A stretch of 64,000 nucleotides of DNA from Anastrepha obliqua (lineage: Eukaryota > Arthropoda > Insecta > Diptera > Tephritidae): the NCBI RefSeq assembly GCF_027943255.1, contig NC_072893.1, positions 82,963,784-83,027,783 of the forward strand, in the 5' to 3' direction. The translations under genes and the position numbers were made by a program. The notes below the pieces were generated by a model, which was given only the letters and a program-made list of their open reading frames with translations, made no database searches and was not told the DNA's origin. Shown piece after piece: positions 1 to 9,572 of this stretch. Numbering within the stretch: position 1 is the first letter of the stretch; each line of letters opens with the position of its first letter.

Positions 1-975
1 TTGTTGTTGCTGCTACAGCGTAGCGCGATGCGTTGCTTTGTATGCCCATAAAATTACCACATCGTAATAATTTCGATACAATCAGCCATTCAAGCCGTCG
101 AGAATGAGTTAGCACCACAGCGAGTAAGAAGGCGCGGGCTTCGCTGATATACCAGGAGGTTAGAGGTGTTTGCGATGTGTTGCATAAATGTTGTAAATGC
201 ATTTCGACCGCCCCATGCAACCGCACACCATACACCGTATCTCACTCTCCCCCAACTCCACTTACTCCACTAACCCGCGCGTTTGTCGCTTACACAAACT
301 TTTAATCTTTCGGCGCTCGCCTTTCCAGTGCACTCCTCGTATGCGCCGCTGCTCCTCCCCCCTACACATTGATGGGGTATTTATGCCAGCGATGAGTGCA
401 AATTACCACAACTGAGGGGCGTTTTGTGCGCGTCGGCAATCGGCAATAAGCGTTAATGGGTGCAGCAGCTAGCAGTCAGCAGCAGAACAGCAAGAAGAAG
501 AACAGCAACACACACACACACGTGTGCAATGTTGTTGTTTTTGTGTGTATTGTATTATTAAATGCTACAAACTTAAAGCATTGCGGTATTCGTAAGTTCT
601 CTACACTTGTTGTTTTTGTTAAATAAAGACGATTATTGCAGAGGTTATTGCTATTGGATTGGTTTTAGTTGCAAAGCGTGGATCCGCGCACGTACCTAAA
701 TAGATAACATTTACTTGTGTCATTATTAATAATAAATATTGTATTACGAGCGCAGAGTGTTCGGCGCCAATGATGACAACCGCAGATATCATTAAAGTAA
801 TGCAAATAAACAGCAATAAAGCTTAGTTATGCTCTTATGGTATATTAGCGTCTTATGTGATGGTAAAAACAACATTTAGTGAGAAATCCGCGGAGATGTC
901 AAATAATGTTACAGAGAGGTCGACTGAAACTTAATTTAAAGGAATTATAAAACGTTCTTATAGTTTTTCTTTATT
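1..975. other. noncoding DNA, no gene seen
   Basis: Short chance reading frames only; none resembles a protein family I know. The stretch is rich in CAG/CAA and GTT triplets, as is usual in higher dipteran noncoding DNA, and has a short (CA)n run near 508-521 followed by GTGTGC. Confidence 0.6.
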
Positions 976-977
976 TA

Positions 978-2219
978 TTGGGAGGTTGAATTAGTTTTAA
1001 AGGTTTTTTCGAAGATTTGGGGCTTTATTGTGAAAAAACGGTACAAAGTATTTTATTCGAAGTATTGGCCATCGCTAGCTACAACTTTCGCCCATCTTTC
1101 GGGCAATTTCCGGATGCCGTTTCTCCAAAATTCTGGCCGCTGCTTGGCTATCCATGACTCAACCCATATTTTGGTAGCCTCGTACGAGGAGAACCGCTGG
1201 TCCGCCAAATCGAGACTCATATGCCGGAACAAATGATAATCGGAGGGAGCTATGTCTGGACTATACGGCGGGTGGGGTAACACTTCCCAGCCAAGCGTTC
1301 CAAGGTATTTTTTGACAGGTTGAGCAACATGCGGCCGAGCGTTGTCATGTTGCAAAATAACCTTGTCGTGCCTTTTTACCGTTTCCGGCCGTTTTTCTTT
1401 CAATGCCCGGCTTAAACGCATTAATTGCAGTCGGTAACGATCCCCCGTGATTGTTTCGCCCGGTTGGAGCAGCTCAAAATATACGACGCCGACCTGATCA
1501 CACCAAATGCAGAGCATGATTTTCTTGCCGTGAATATTCTGCTTGGCCGTCGACGTTGATGCGTGGCCGGGCAAACCCCATGATTTTTTGCGTTTTGGGT
1601 TATCGTAGTGGATCCATTTTTCGTCGCCAGTCACCACCCGATGCAAAAAACCCTTCCGATTTTGTCGCTCGATCAGCAATTCGCACGGGACCCAATGTCC
1701 TTGCTTTTGGATCATTCCCATCGCTTTTAGACGCTTGCAAACGGTTGATTTATCAACGCCCAATGATTCAGCAAGCTCTTCTTGGGTTTGGCACGAGTCC
1801 TCGTTTACCAATTCCCCCAATTCCGCGTCCTCGAACTTTTTGGGCTGGCCAAGACGCTCCTTGTCTTCGGTGTGAAAATCACCACTTTTGAATCGTCGAA
1901 ACCAGTACTCACATGTTGAAATCGACGGAGTATGGTCTGGGTAGGCCTCCTGCAGTAATTCACGGGCTTGGGCTGTATTTTTTTCAAATTGAAGCAGAAA
2001 AGCAAAGCTTCCCGCAAATTGCGTTTCGACGGCACGAAAGTTGACATACTCGGAGGACGAAAACACTGCGTTGTTTATACTTCAGCGAAATGACAGATAC
2101 TGATAAACAAAGCCTAGGGATGAGGCTTTGTCATGAATATATATTCAGTATTGCCAACGCGATAAAGTGATAAATAGCGCCATCTGTGTGTCACCTTTAA
2201 AACTAATTCAACCTCCTAA
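978..2219 (-). mobile_element. mariner element, full length with both TIRs (defective)
   Basis: A 1,242-bp Tc1/mariner element. The left end at 978 reads TTGGGAGGTTGAATTAG and the reverse complement of the right end reads TTAGGAGGTTGAATTAG; the match continues through TTTTAAAGGT. Each end is flanked by the TA dinucleotide (976-977 and 2220-2221), the duplicated mariner target. The transposase runs on the minus strand and fills most of the interior. The termini are nearly identical, so the insertion is not very old, yet the ORF carries a frameshift and a 42-bp deletion. The element could therefore move only with transposase supplied by another copy. Confidence 0.93.
1053..2047 (-). pseudogene. 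mariner transposase (DD34D), frameshifted
   Basis: The protein would cut and paste its own element at TA sites in the nucleus. Translation from the ATG at 2047 gives a typical mariner N-terminus (MSTFVPSKRN, then LREALLFCFNLKK). At a seven-T run (1978-1984) the family match jumps to the neighbouring frame and continues with ELLQEAYPDH to the stop at 1053. The helix-turn-helix region (TQEELAESLGVDKST), the first Asp in TGDEKW, the second in LQHDNARPH and the third in IAPSDYH are all present, with 34 residues between the last two. Relative to the intact mariner at 27.4 kb, 14 residues are missing just after WVP, in the conserved WVPHEL region that follows the DNA-binding domain. An uninterrupted frame also runs upstream to 2066, but from a GTG and without family similarity there. 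Two lesions make it a pseudogene. Confidence 0.9.
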
Positions 2220-2221
2220 TA

Positions 2222-3640
2222 TTTATTTAAATATGGAATTGAATAATATTCTTAGTAGATATGCACTCATAAAAAGGATCTATGGGTTTGTATATGACCT
2301 ACGACTAAGTTTTTCAATGCCGTTCTAGTAAATGAGAGCTCATTTATGGAGTTAGGGGTAGTCAGAATTTTCAAAACATTGGACCTTTTTTTTGCATTTT
2401 CTTAAAGTATATTACCTTAAAAATATTGTGTGAAAATTTAAAATGAATCCGACGAATAGTTTTATAGTCATGCAACAATTAACAAAAGGTGCTCGGACAC
2501 TCCGGAGCGTTGGAGAGCAAGTGGCTAGCAGCTGCAAGCAACCGACTTCTCGGGGTTGATTGTTATGAATGTAGAATGCTGTGTAGGCAACAGCAAATCG
2601 ATATTTTGGAAGCTGCTATGACGACTGAAGAACTATTATATGGCCCAGAAGAGATGACACAGTGTAACAATTCATTATGCTTTCCATTTCGATTGTAACT
2701 CAAATATGTTGCTCTCTGGTAAAAATAATGAGACACGTATTTTTTTGTTCGCCCGATAATTTTTTTTTTCAAGATTTATTGGCAATTTTGTTTTTCGGCT
2801 CAAAATCGATTTTTTTAATTATATAAGAAATTTTTTTTTTAAATGCTCATAACTTAGTCAAAAATGAACCGATTTTAATGATTACTTGCACGAGCGACTT
2901 CATATAGAAACAATTACAAAAAAGTACTTGAAAATTTTTTATTTATTGCCTACAGCTAACCCCCTGCGCTTAGTTCATTTGCGCATTAGGATGATGTCTC
3001 AACTGAAACTTCAGTCTGAGATGACTTTTCAAGGTTTTCTTGTTTCAGTTTGTAAAAGTAAGAAATGTACCCTTTCCAATAATGGTCCGAGTAAAAACAA
3101 TTTGTTACGACGTGGCAACCGTACGCCCTAACAGAATTCGAAATAGTCACAAGAATCTTCTGCTACACTATAAAGGTGAATGTCTGTACGTTGTCTGCGC
3201 ATCACTACGAAACGACAACACCAAATGACGTAAAAATTTTTAAACATTCATATTTTCACCCAATGAAGGTTATAGGCATGTTTTTATGATGGAACTCCCT
3301 TCCCACGGCCCCCAGGCCGCGCCACCACTCTCATTCGCACTAATAATCGAATATTTGATTCAATTTAATTTAAAAAATCTTAGTTTTTCCTATTTCCCAC
3401 TATTTATAGCACACTCTAGACTTCATAATCCGCATAAGCTGTTCAACTATGACCCAAATGCAAAGTTCAAAAACGGTTTGAGATAGAAAATTAATAAAAT
3501 TAATTTTGCTTGATATTTTTCTGATTGGTTGTTTTGATTTTATTCAACAAGGCATAGAAACGGATGCCGGGTATTGTAATATTATGGTTATTAATAAAAA
3601 ATTATTTTCTATGAAATTATTGTTTGTAATTCTTTTATAC
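2222..3640. other. AT-rich noncoding DNA
   Basis: No recognisable gene. A 69-codon frame at 2489-2698 has no similarity I know. Positions 3040-3240 (GTGGCAACCGTACG, then a stretch ending near ACGACAACACC) may be the eroded body of the Helitron-like element whose 3' end lies at about 3704, but this rests only on position. Confidence 0.4.
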
Positions 3641-3659
3641 CTATACATATCCTAAATCC

Positions 3660-3704
3660 CTCAAAACTACTCCTACGCGAGTGGGGCCGCGGGTTAAAGC
3701 TAGT
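3660..3704 (+). mobile_element. Helitron-like 3' terminus
   Basis: The sequence at 3673-3704 (CTACGCGAGTGGGGC followed by CGCGGGTTAAAGCTAGT) has the layout of insect Helitron 3' ends: a GC-rich, partly self-complementary segment a few bases before a terminal CTAGT, followed by T in the flank (insertion between A and T). Helitrons make no target duplication, so none is expected. I could not identify a 5' TC end or a RepHel protein, so this is probably a non-autonomous or truncated copy. A chance match is possible. Confidence 0.5.
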
Positions 3705-5280
3705 TGCATATAAACGTAAATTTAAAAAAATAGTAATTTTCAAATTTATTCAATGTTGAAACATTTTTATAAACTTTTTTTTTTATTTTTATTATTATAT
3801 TATTTATTTTTATTTTATTATTATTATTTTATTATTTTTTAATTTATATTTCCTTGTACACTCCGCTCGAGAGCATAGGGACTCGAAAACACTCTTTCAT
3901 CGCACACGGCTAAGGGCTGTTGTTCTGCTCGCTCGCACAACATAGACCTTCTCCAAGTTTTCTTTGGCCGACCGCGACCTCTGCTGCCTTCCGGATTCCG
4001 CTACAGTGCCGAGCAAAGGATAAAGTATACCTATTTTCAAAAAAAAAAAATTTAAATATATTTAAATATGATATTTTTGTTTAAAATTGTTGGCTACAAT
4101 TTTTTTATTTTTTATTTTTAATTTGGCAATTTTATTTTTATTTCCTGAAGTTAATGTACTCGTATTGCATCATAAAACTTAAATCAAAAATTTATAAAAT
4201 TGTCAACAAGAATCTAAGATGTTTCGTTTAGAGAACTCTGTACAAAAATTTTCAATATTTAATAAATTTCAAAATGATTAAAATTTTTCCAAATTTTTTT
4301 TCCGCTTTGTACTATGCTCACGCCTAAAAATAGAGCACTTTTCGTCAATATTTATTTATTTTAGGAAAAATGTATGCAATACCCAAGAATAGATCACTTG
4401 ACATAGGGAATCACTCATATACTCATATCCACCTTTCTATTTCTATTCCTTTCAAGTAGATTTTCATTGATTTCATATTTTTCAAGTCACCAGCTACGCC
4501 AATTTAATTCCGATGCATTTTAAATTTGTTTCTTAAATTGTTATGATTTTCAAAATTGTGTTTGTTCGGTATGTACATATGTATGTATGTGCATATATAT
4601 TATTTATTTGATTGAGGCATGATTGTATTTGTGTAGTCATACGTGGTTTATAGCAATAATTACAGTACTTGAACTGGACAATTGTCCACAAGTACTGATA
4701 TCACTGATTGTACGTGCTTTATTGTTTGTTGTTTGATTTTAATCATTTGTTTGCCACTTACTTTTCATCCAGATAAGTGTGTAAATCAACTTTTGATCTG
4801 TTAATACGATTATCATTACACATAATTACATTGTTGTTGTGTGTTGAATCTATGTTGCTATCTTTTGTGGTTGGCTTCAGCAATTAACAGACAATTTAAC
4901 CGTTTGGTTGCTAACAAACAAAAGTACAGATGCAAATGACACGCGTTTGTTGTTGCTATGGTAAATTAAATGTTATTAAAAAAATTAACAAACAAGCGCA
5001 CATTTAAAAATTCTATTATTTTCCTATATTATTTAATATGTACATTAATTGTAAATAAAGTTTAAGTTCAATTATTTCCAATTGAAAAGTTCAATATTCT
5101 ACAACTCCTGCTAAGATTTGAAGATCAATTTATTCTCGACTTCCTCCAGCCATTAAGATGACGCGCCTTTCAAAAGTGGCACCTAGATGTCACTAGTGAA
5201 TAACTCCTAGCGGTACTGTCTATGTATATGACATTTGATATGTATATGACATAACATTTGCTATGTGTGAGATATACAAT
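3705..5280. other. AT-rich noncoding DNA with a LINE-like scrap
   Basis: Homopolymer-rich TTTTATTTT sequence at about 3770-3850. Positions 3851-3885 (TCCTTGTACACTCC ... GAGCATAGGGACTCG) match 44591-44625 at about 30 of 35 bases, each time just after a low-complexity TTTTATTT tract. The following 3940-4010 block, with CTTTGGCCGACCGCGACC, resembles the end of a non-LTR retrotransposon ORF read on the other strand, but is too short to name. Nothing else is seen to 5280. Confidence 0.4.
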
Positions 5281-5289
5281 TTTCCATCC

Positions 5290-5580
5290 GTTACACATCA
5301 GAAGAACGTGTTAAAATTATTAAAACTTGTTATGAAAATGATCGATCTTTAAGAACAGCATATCGCAAAATTGTTATTTTTTTAGTGGAAATAATAGTTC
5401 GAATCAATTCAACGGTTGGTAAAAGAATTTCAAGAAACTGTGCAAGATAGAAAAAGTACTGGCAGACCAAAAACGGGATGTTGCATTGAGAATGTTGCTG
5501 CTGTAGCGTAAAGTGTAGCTACACACCCTTCAACATCGATATCTCGACGTTCTCAACATTTAGGTATGGTGTGGTGGATT
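5290..5580 (+). pseudogene. DD41D (rosa-type) mariner transposase, N-terminal remnant
   Basis: Plus-strand translation, with frame changes, gives SEERVKIIKTCYENDRSLRT, then VKEFQETVQDRKSTGRPKT, then ATHPSTSISRRSQHLG. These are the N-terminal helix-turn-helix and linker pieces of the DD41D transposases whose better copies lie at 8.3, 21.1 and 32.4 kb. The catalytic region is absent and the match ends near 5580. I see no clear terminal repeats. This is an old, truncated copy. Confidence 0.6.
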
Positions 5581-5954
5581 TTACCAGAAGACGAGCAGAT
5601 GGTGAGCATTTAAATGATGTAATTTTTCTTATATAATTTTTAAAAGCCGTGTTTTACATAAACATAGTGAAATTTAAAAAAATCTAAATAGTTCTTTTTT
5701 AATATTTTGTTTGAAAATAGCATACAGGTGCTTCTTTTGAAATACCCTTTACTGCAATTTCAAACTTACATCAGTGACTGATATGTTTTGGAGACTTAAA
5801 TTTCACATTTATGCCTTCGAGTAGTCTAAAAAATTCCTGGTAGGGATCGGAAAATTTGTGCATCTTTCGTAATATGCATCGCAACTGGTCTACTAAGGTA
5901 ATATTTTTTATGGATTTTTTAATGAAAACTTATTTGTATGTCAACTTGAATCTC

Positions 5955-6050
5955 AAGGTGGGACCTACAGTTTTATGTCGCCTCCGTCAACTGTCGAGGA
6001 GCGACCGCTATTAGTTTGCACCAAGCCATTCGGCTACGGCGGCCGCCACG
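5955..6050 (-). repeat. tRNA-derived SINE, internally deleted copy
   Basis: Read on the minus strand this begins GGCGGCCGCCGTAGCCGAAT, the head of the SINE described at 7468-7788 and 47614-47929. It then skips most of the body, keeps AATAGCGGTCGCTCC, and ends at the GTAGGTCCCACC segment. The B box and the TA-rich tail are missing. No target duplication is visible. Confidence 0.7.
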
Positions 6051-6084
6051 TACGATTAATTTATTTCTTAACTTTCTATTTATA

Positions 6085-7330
6085 CACAGGGTCCGGCACT
6101 CGAAGTGTAACCAATTAAAAAGGCCATAAATTTAGTTTCGAAAACTACTTTTATTCAATTCAAAGTAAAAAAATATGTGCAAATAATGAAAAATTATGAA
6201 TCAATTTACTTTTCCTCGATATGATGACCTTTTACCTTGACTATGTCCTTGAGACGGTCCAGAAACAAATCGCAAGCAGCCCGCATATGACTTTCAGGTA
6301 TTTTGGACCACTCCGGCCAATGGCTTTTTTCAGCGCCTCGAGACTAGTGAATCGTTTCTCTTGGACCTTGCTCTCCAAAATGACTCAAAGAGAATAATCC
6401 ATCGGATTCGCGTCTCGTGAATTTGAGAGCCATGATGTTCGGAAAGTTGTTTTTTAGCCATTCTTGGTTCAGACGAACTTTGTGAGACAGTGTCGAGTCC
6501 TGTGGAAACGTCCATGGTCTGCCACCGAAATATTTGTCATCCCACGACTTCAAAGCAACCTCCAGAATACTTTCCCCATAATATTTCACATTTACCTTGA
6601 CCCCAGGCGCGATTAAAACGGTTGCAGCGGCCCAAAGCACTACCTGTGGCGGGTGCTGCCTTCTGGTGGCCAATCGATGACTCAAATTCTCGTATGAATG
6701 GGTGGTCAAGTAAACCCTTACGTTTTGGGAGTTTTACGAATTGTTCAATTGCGAAGCAACTCCTTCACTCTCTCAAGTCTGACTTGTTGCTGCCTTGGTG
6801 TGAGACTATGCACCTTTGGGATCTGATAAGGCTTGACTTTGAGATCATTTTTCAGTACGCGATGGATGCTATGATCAGAATTTTCAGTTGTTTCGCCATT
6901 TGACTGGCACTTCGTCGGGGATTTTGCTCAAGTCGCTTTCTCACTTTTGAACCATTTCCCGTGACGTTGCAGTCTTTTGATGACGACCTCCATGACGTTT
7001 CGCGATGGTACCAGTATCATTGTCACGAGTAATGGAGCTATAAACAAAACTTTATTTACTTTAAGGTGTTCGAGCTCACGAACTATCGCTGGTTGTGATT
7101 TTCCAGTCAAATATAATACAATCACACTATCACGTTTGAAATCCATTGCTGGGTTTCTAGCTAAATTAGAAATTTCATGGCTGGTTTACCATCAACTTCT
7201 GCAGCGTATATTAGGTGAACCCATTCAGACGCACATTGAAAATTAGAACTGATTAAGCAGCGACGCAACTTCGAAACAACGCAAAACGAAATGACGCAAA
7301 GCGAGGTATTGGTGTACTTTTTTGTAAAGG
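6085..7330 (-). mobile_element. degraded mariner/maT-type element
   Basis: The left end is a clear terminal repeat, CACAGGGTCCGGCACTCGAA at 6085, next to TA. The decayed transposase on the minus strand reads away from the far end. The matching right end should lie 100-200 bp past the start codon at 7146. Only a weak resemblance (ATTGGTGTAC near 7305) is visible there, so the right boundary is a guess. The element is older than the neighbouring 8268-9570 copy. Confidence 0.65.
6206..7146 (-). pseudogene. mariner/maT-type transposase, multiple frameshifts
   Basis: It starts at the ATG at 7146 with MDFKRDSVIVLYLTGKSQPA, a Tc1/mariner N-terminal helix-turn-helix. The frame breaks after HLKVNKV. 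The catalytic region reappears in another frame as KYFGGRPWTFPQDSTLSHK (second Asp in QDS) and EWLKNNFPNI. A third frame holds the last Asp in DANPMDYSLW followed by KRFTSLEALKKAI. The C-terminus is VKGHHIEEK with a stop at about 6206. The GRPWTFQQDS and NPLDYSLW motifs suggest the DD37D (maT-like) group rather than DD34D; spacing cannot be counted exactly because of frame breaks. The gene is dead. Confidence 0.8.
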
Positions 7331-7467
7331 TGTACCACCTAGATCAAAAAGATACAGGTTTATATTCACAAAACTCAATGTAGAAGTTAATCTCTCAAAA
7401 ATGATAATATCGCCTTCAAAGTACTCTCGATGGCCTGTCACTATGTTCTACCCACGTTGTCCTCGAT

Positions 7468-7788
7468 ATATTATATATATATGTATAATTGGCGCATAAA
7501 CCCTTTTTGGGTATTTGGCCGAGCTCCTCCTATTTGTGAAGTGCGTTTTGATGTTGTTCCATAAATGGAGGGACCTACAGTTTCAAGCCGACTCCGAACG
7601 GGAAATGTTTTTATGAGAAATTTTTTCATGGCTGAAATACACTCGGAGGTTTGCCGTTGCCTGCCGAGGTGCGACTACTATTAGAAAAACTTTTTCTTCA
7701 TTTTGGTGCTTCACCGAGATTCGAACCAATGTTCTCTATGTGAATCCCGAATGGAAGTCACGCACCAACCATTCGGCTACGGTGGCCG
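7468..7788 (-). repeat. tRNA-derived SINE, near full length
   Basis: On the minus strand the element starts with a tRNA-like head containing an A box (TAGCCGAATGG) and, about 40 bp later, a B box (GGTTCGAATCTC), the internal RNA polymerase III promoter. The body follows (CACTCGGCAGGCAACGGCAA-type sequence, then TGGAGTCGGCTTGAAACTG), and the element ends AATTATACATATATATATAA, a TA-repeat tail. A CTCGAT hexamer occurs at both borders (7462-7467 and 7789-7794) and may be a short target duplication. Relatives lie at 5955, 20758, 28603, 47614 and 51702. It encodes no protein and must have borrowed a LINE's reverse transcriptase. Confidence 0.85.
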
Positions 7789-8267
7789 CTCGATGCACTC
7801 ATGATATCTTGTCAAGCGTTAATGCCACTCGTAAACGTCTGTTTTCTTAAAGTATCATTACCGAATCAGTTTCCCAACATTTCTATGTTTTTCCCTTGAA
7901 TCCATTTTTGACGCAAAATTTAATACAAACTCGTTGTTGCCAACTCAAGACTATTTTTAAAAGTGAAAAAAATCGAAAACACTTTCAGAGGTAGATTTAC
8001 TTAACACCGCGTAAATTTTATAAATGTCAAGCAATGGCGATAAAATTATGGTACTAAGTTCAATCAGAGATGTGGTAACCTAACAAAAAACAGAACTGAA
8101 ATCAGTTGACTCAGAGCGTCACCTGGTGGTTACTCCGGGAACTTTCCATTCATTCTATAACAAATTCCAAATAACAATGGCAAAATCCGCCAGATTTTTA
8201 GTCAAATTTCAAACATTTATATCGGGTTTAAAAATAAAAAAAAGGTATGTACGTAGTTTTATATGTA

Positions 8268-9570
8268 AAGGGTGATTTTTTAAGAGCTATAGAAAAGTTT
8301 TTCAAAAAAACACACGTAAAATTCAGAAAAATTCAAGAAATTTTTACTCAAATCGATAGTACAGTCCATATAATTTAATGTTTGAAGATTATTTCATGCA
8401 AATGTTGACCGCGACTGCGCTTCAAATGGTCCATCCGCTTAGTCCAATTTTGGCATACTCTTTCCAATGTTTCGGCCGGTATCTCACATAAAAATGCTTT
8501 AATGTTGTCTTCCAATGCGTTAATTGAAGGAGGCTTGTCTGAATAGACATAAGCTTAAACATAGCCCCACAAAAATAATCTAAAGGCGTTATATCGCACG
8601 ATCTGGATGGCCAATTGACAGGTCCCGAACGTAAAATAAAATGTTCACCGAACTCGCCTCTCAACAAGTCCATTGTTACGCGTGCTGTGGGGCATGTGGC
8701 ATCTTCTTGCTGAAAACACATGTCATGCAAGTCAAGGTCTTGCATTTTGGGCAAAAAAAAAGTTGGATATCATTTCACTGTAGCGCTCACCATTCATAGT
8801 CACGTAACGATTCGCAGCATCTTTGAAGAAGTTTGGTCCAATGATACCTCCAGCCCATAAACCGCACCAAACTGTGACGTTTTCTGGATACATTGGTAGC
8901 TCTTGCAATTCTTCTGGCTGATCTTCACTCCAAAATCGACAATTTTGCTTATTTACGTATCCATTGATCCAAAAATGAGCTTCGTCGCTGAACACAATTT
9001 TTCGATAAAAAAATGGATCTTCGGCCAACTTTCCAAGAGCCCATTCACCAAAAATTCTGCGTTGCGGTAGGTCGTCCGGCTTCAATTCTTGCACCAGCTT
9101 TATTTTGAAGGGCTTCACACCTAAATCCTTTCGCAAAATTTTCTACGTTGTCGAGTAACAGAGGCTCAATTGCTGCGAACGGCGACGAATCGATAATTGA
9201 TGGTCATCATTAACACTGGCCGATACAGCTGCGATATTTTCTTCAGTTCGCACTCTACGACAGCGTGTTGGTGGTTTGATGTCCAATAATGCAAATTTGG
9301 TTGTAAATTTTGTCACAATAGCTCGAATAGCCGCTTTAGTGGGTGGATTAAACTGCCCTAAAATGGAAGAAGCACGCTATAAACTTTCTTAACAGAACAC
9401 GCATTTTTATAATAAAATTCTATGATTTGCAAGCGTTGTTCGATTGTAAGACGATTTATGGTTAAATTATAGACCAAACTGAAGAGATTTGATGGTGAAA
9501 CAAAACACGAAACGTGCGTCAGCTGTTTAAACCAACTGTTTAAAAAGATAATAGCTAAAAAATCACCCGT
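8268..9570 (-). mobile_element. DD41D (rosa-type) mariner, full length with TIRs
   Basis: A 1,303-bp element. The left terminus at 8268 is AAGGGTGATTTTTTAAGAGC; the reverse complement of the right end is ACGGGTGATTTTTTAGCTAT. Each is bordered by TA (8266-8267, 9571-9572). The interior encodes one transposase on the minus strand that covers nearly the whole element. The ORF is broken, so this copy is non-autonomous, but both ends are in place. Confidence 0.92.
8375..9459 (-). pseudogene. DD41D transposase, frameshifted, altered active site
   Basis: The N-terminus reads NRLTIEQRLQIIEFYYKNA, with ATA where the initiator ATG is expected at 9459. The helix-turn-helix and linker follow. A long frame (9136-8732) then gives RKDLGVKPFKIKLVQELKP, the first Asp in VFSDEAHF, and VTVWCGLWAGGIIGPNFF. 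The second catalytic segment, normally WFQQDGATCH, reads CFQQEDATCP: the Asp is replaced by Glu and the Gly by Asp. The third Asp in DITPLDYF is kept, 41 residues on. A shift follows, and the C-terminus RSRGQHLHEIIFKH ends at the stop at 8375. No start codon, several shifts and a changed catalytic residue: inactive. Confidence 0.9.
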
Positions 9571-9572
9571 TA

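Noticed and set aside
1556..1891. 111-codon plus-strand frame
   Set aside because: Antisense shadow of the mariner transposase at 1053-2047.
2489..2698. 69-codon frame as a small gene
   Set aside because: No homology recognised, no supporting splice or promoter signals, and an opposing frame overlaps it.
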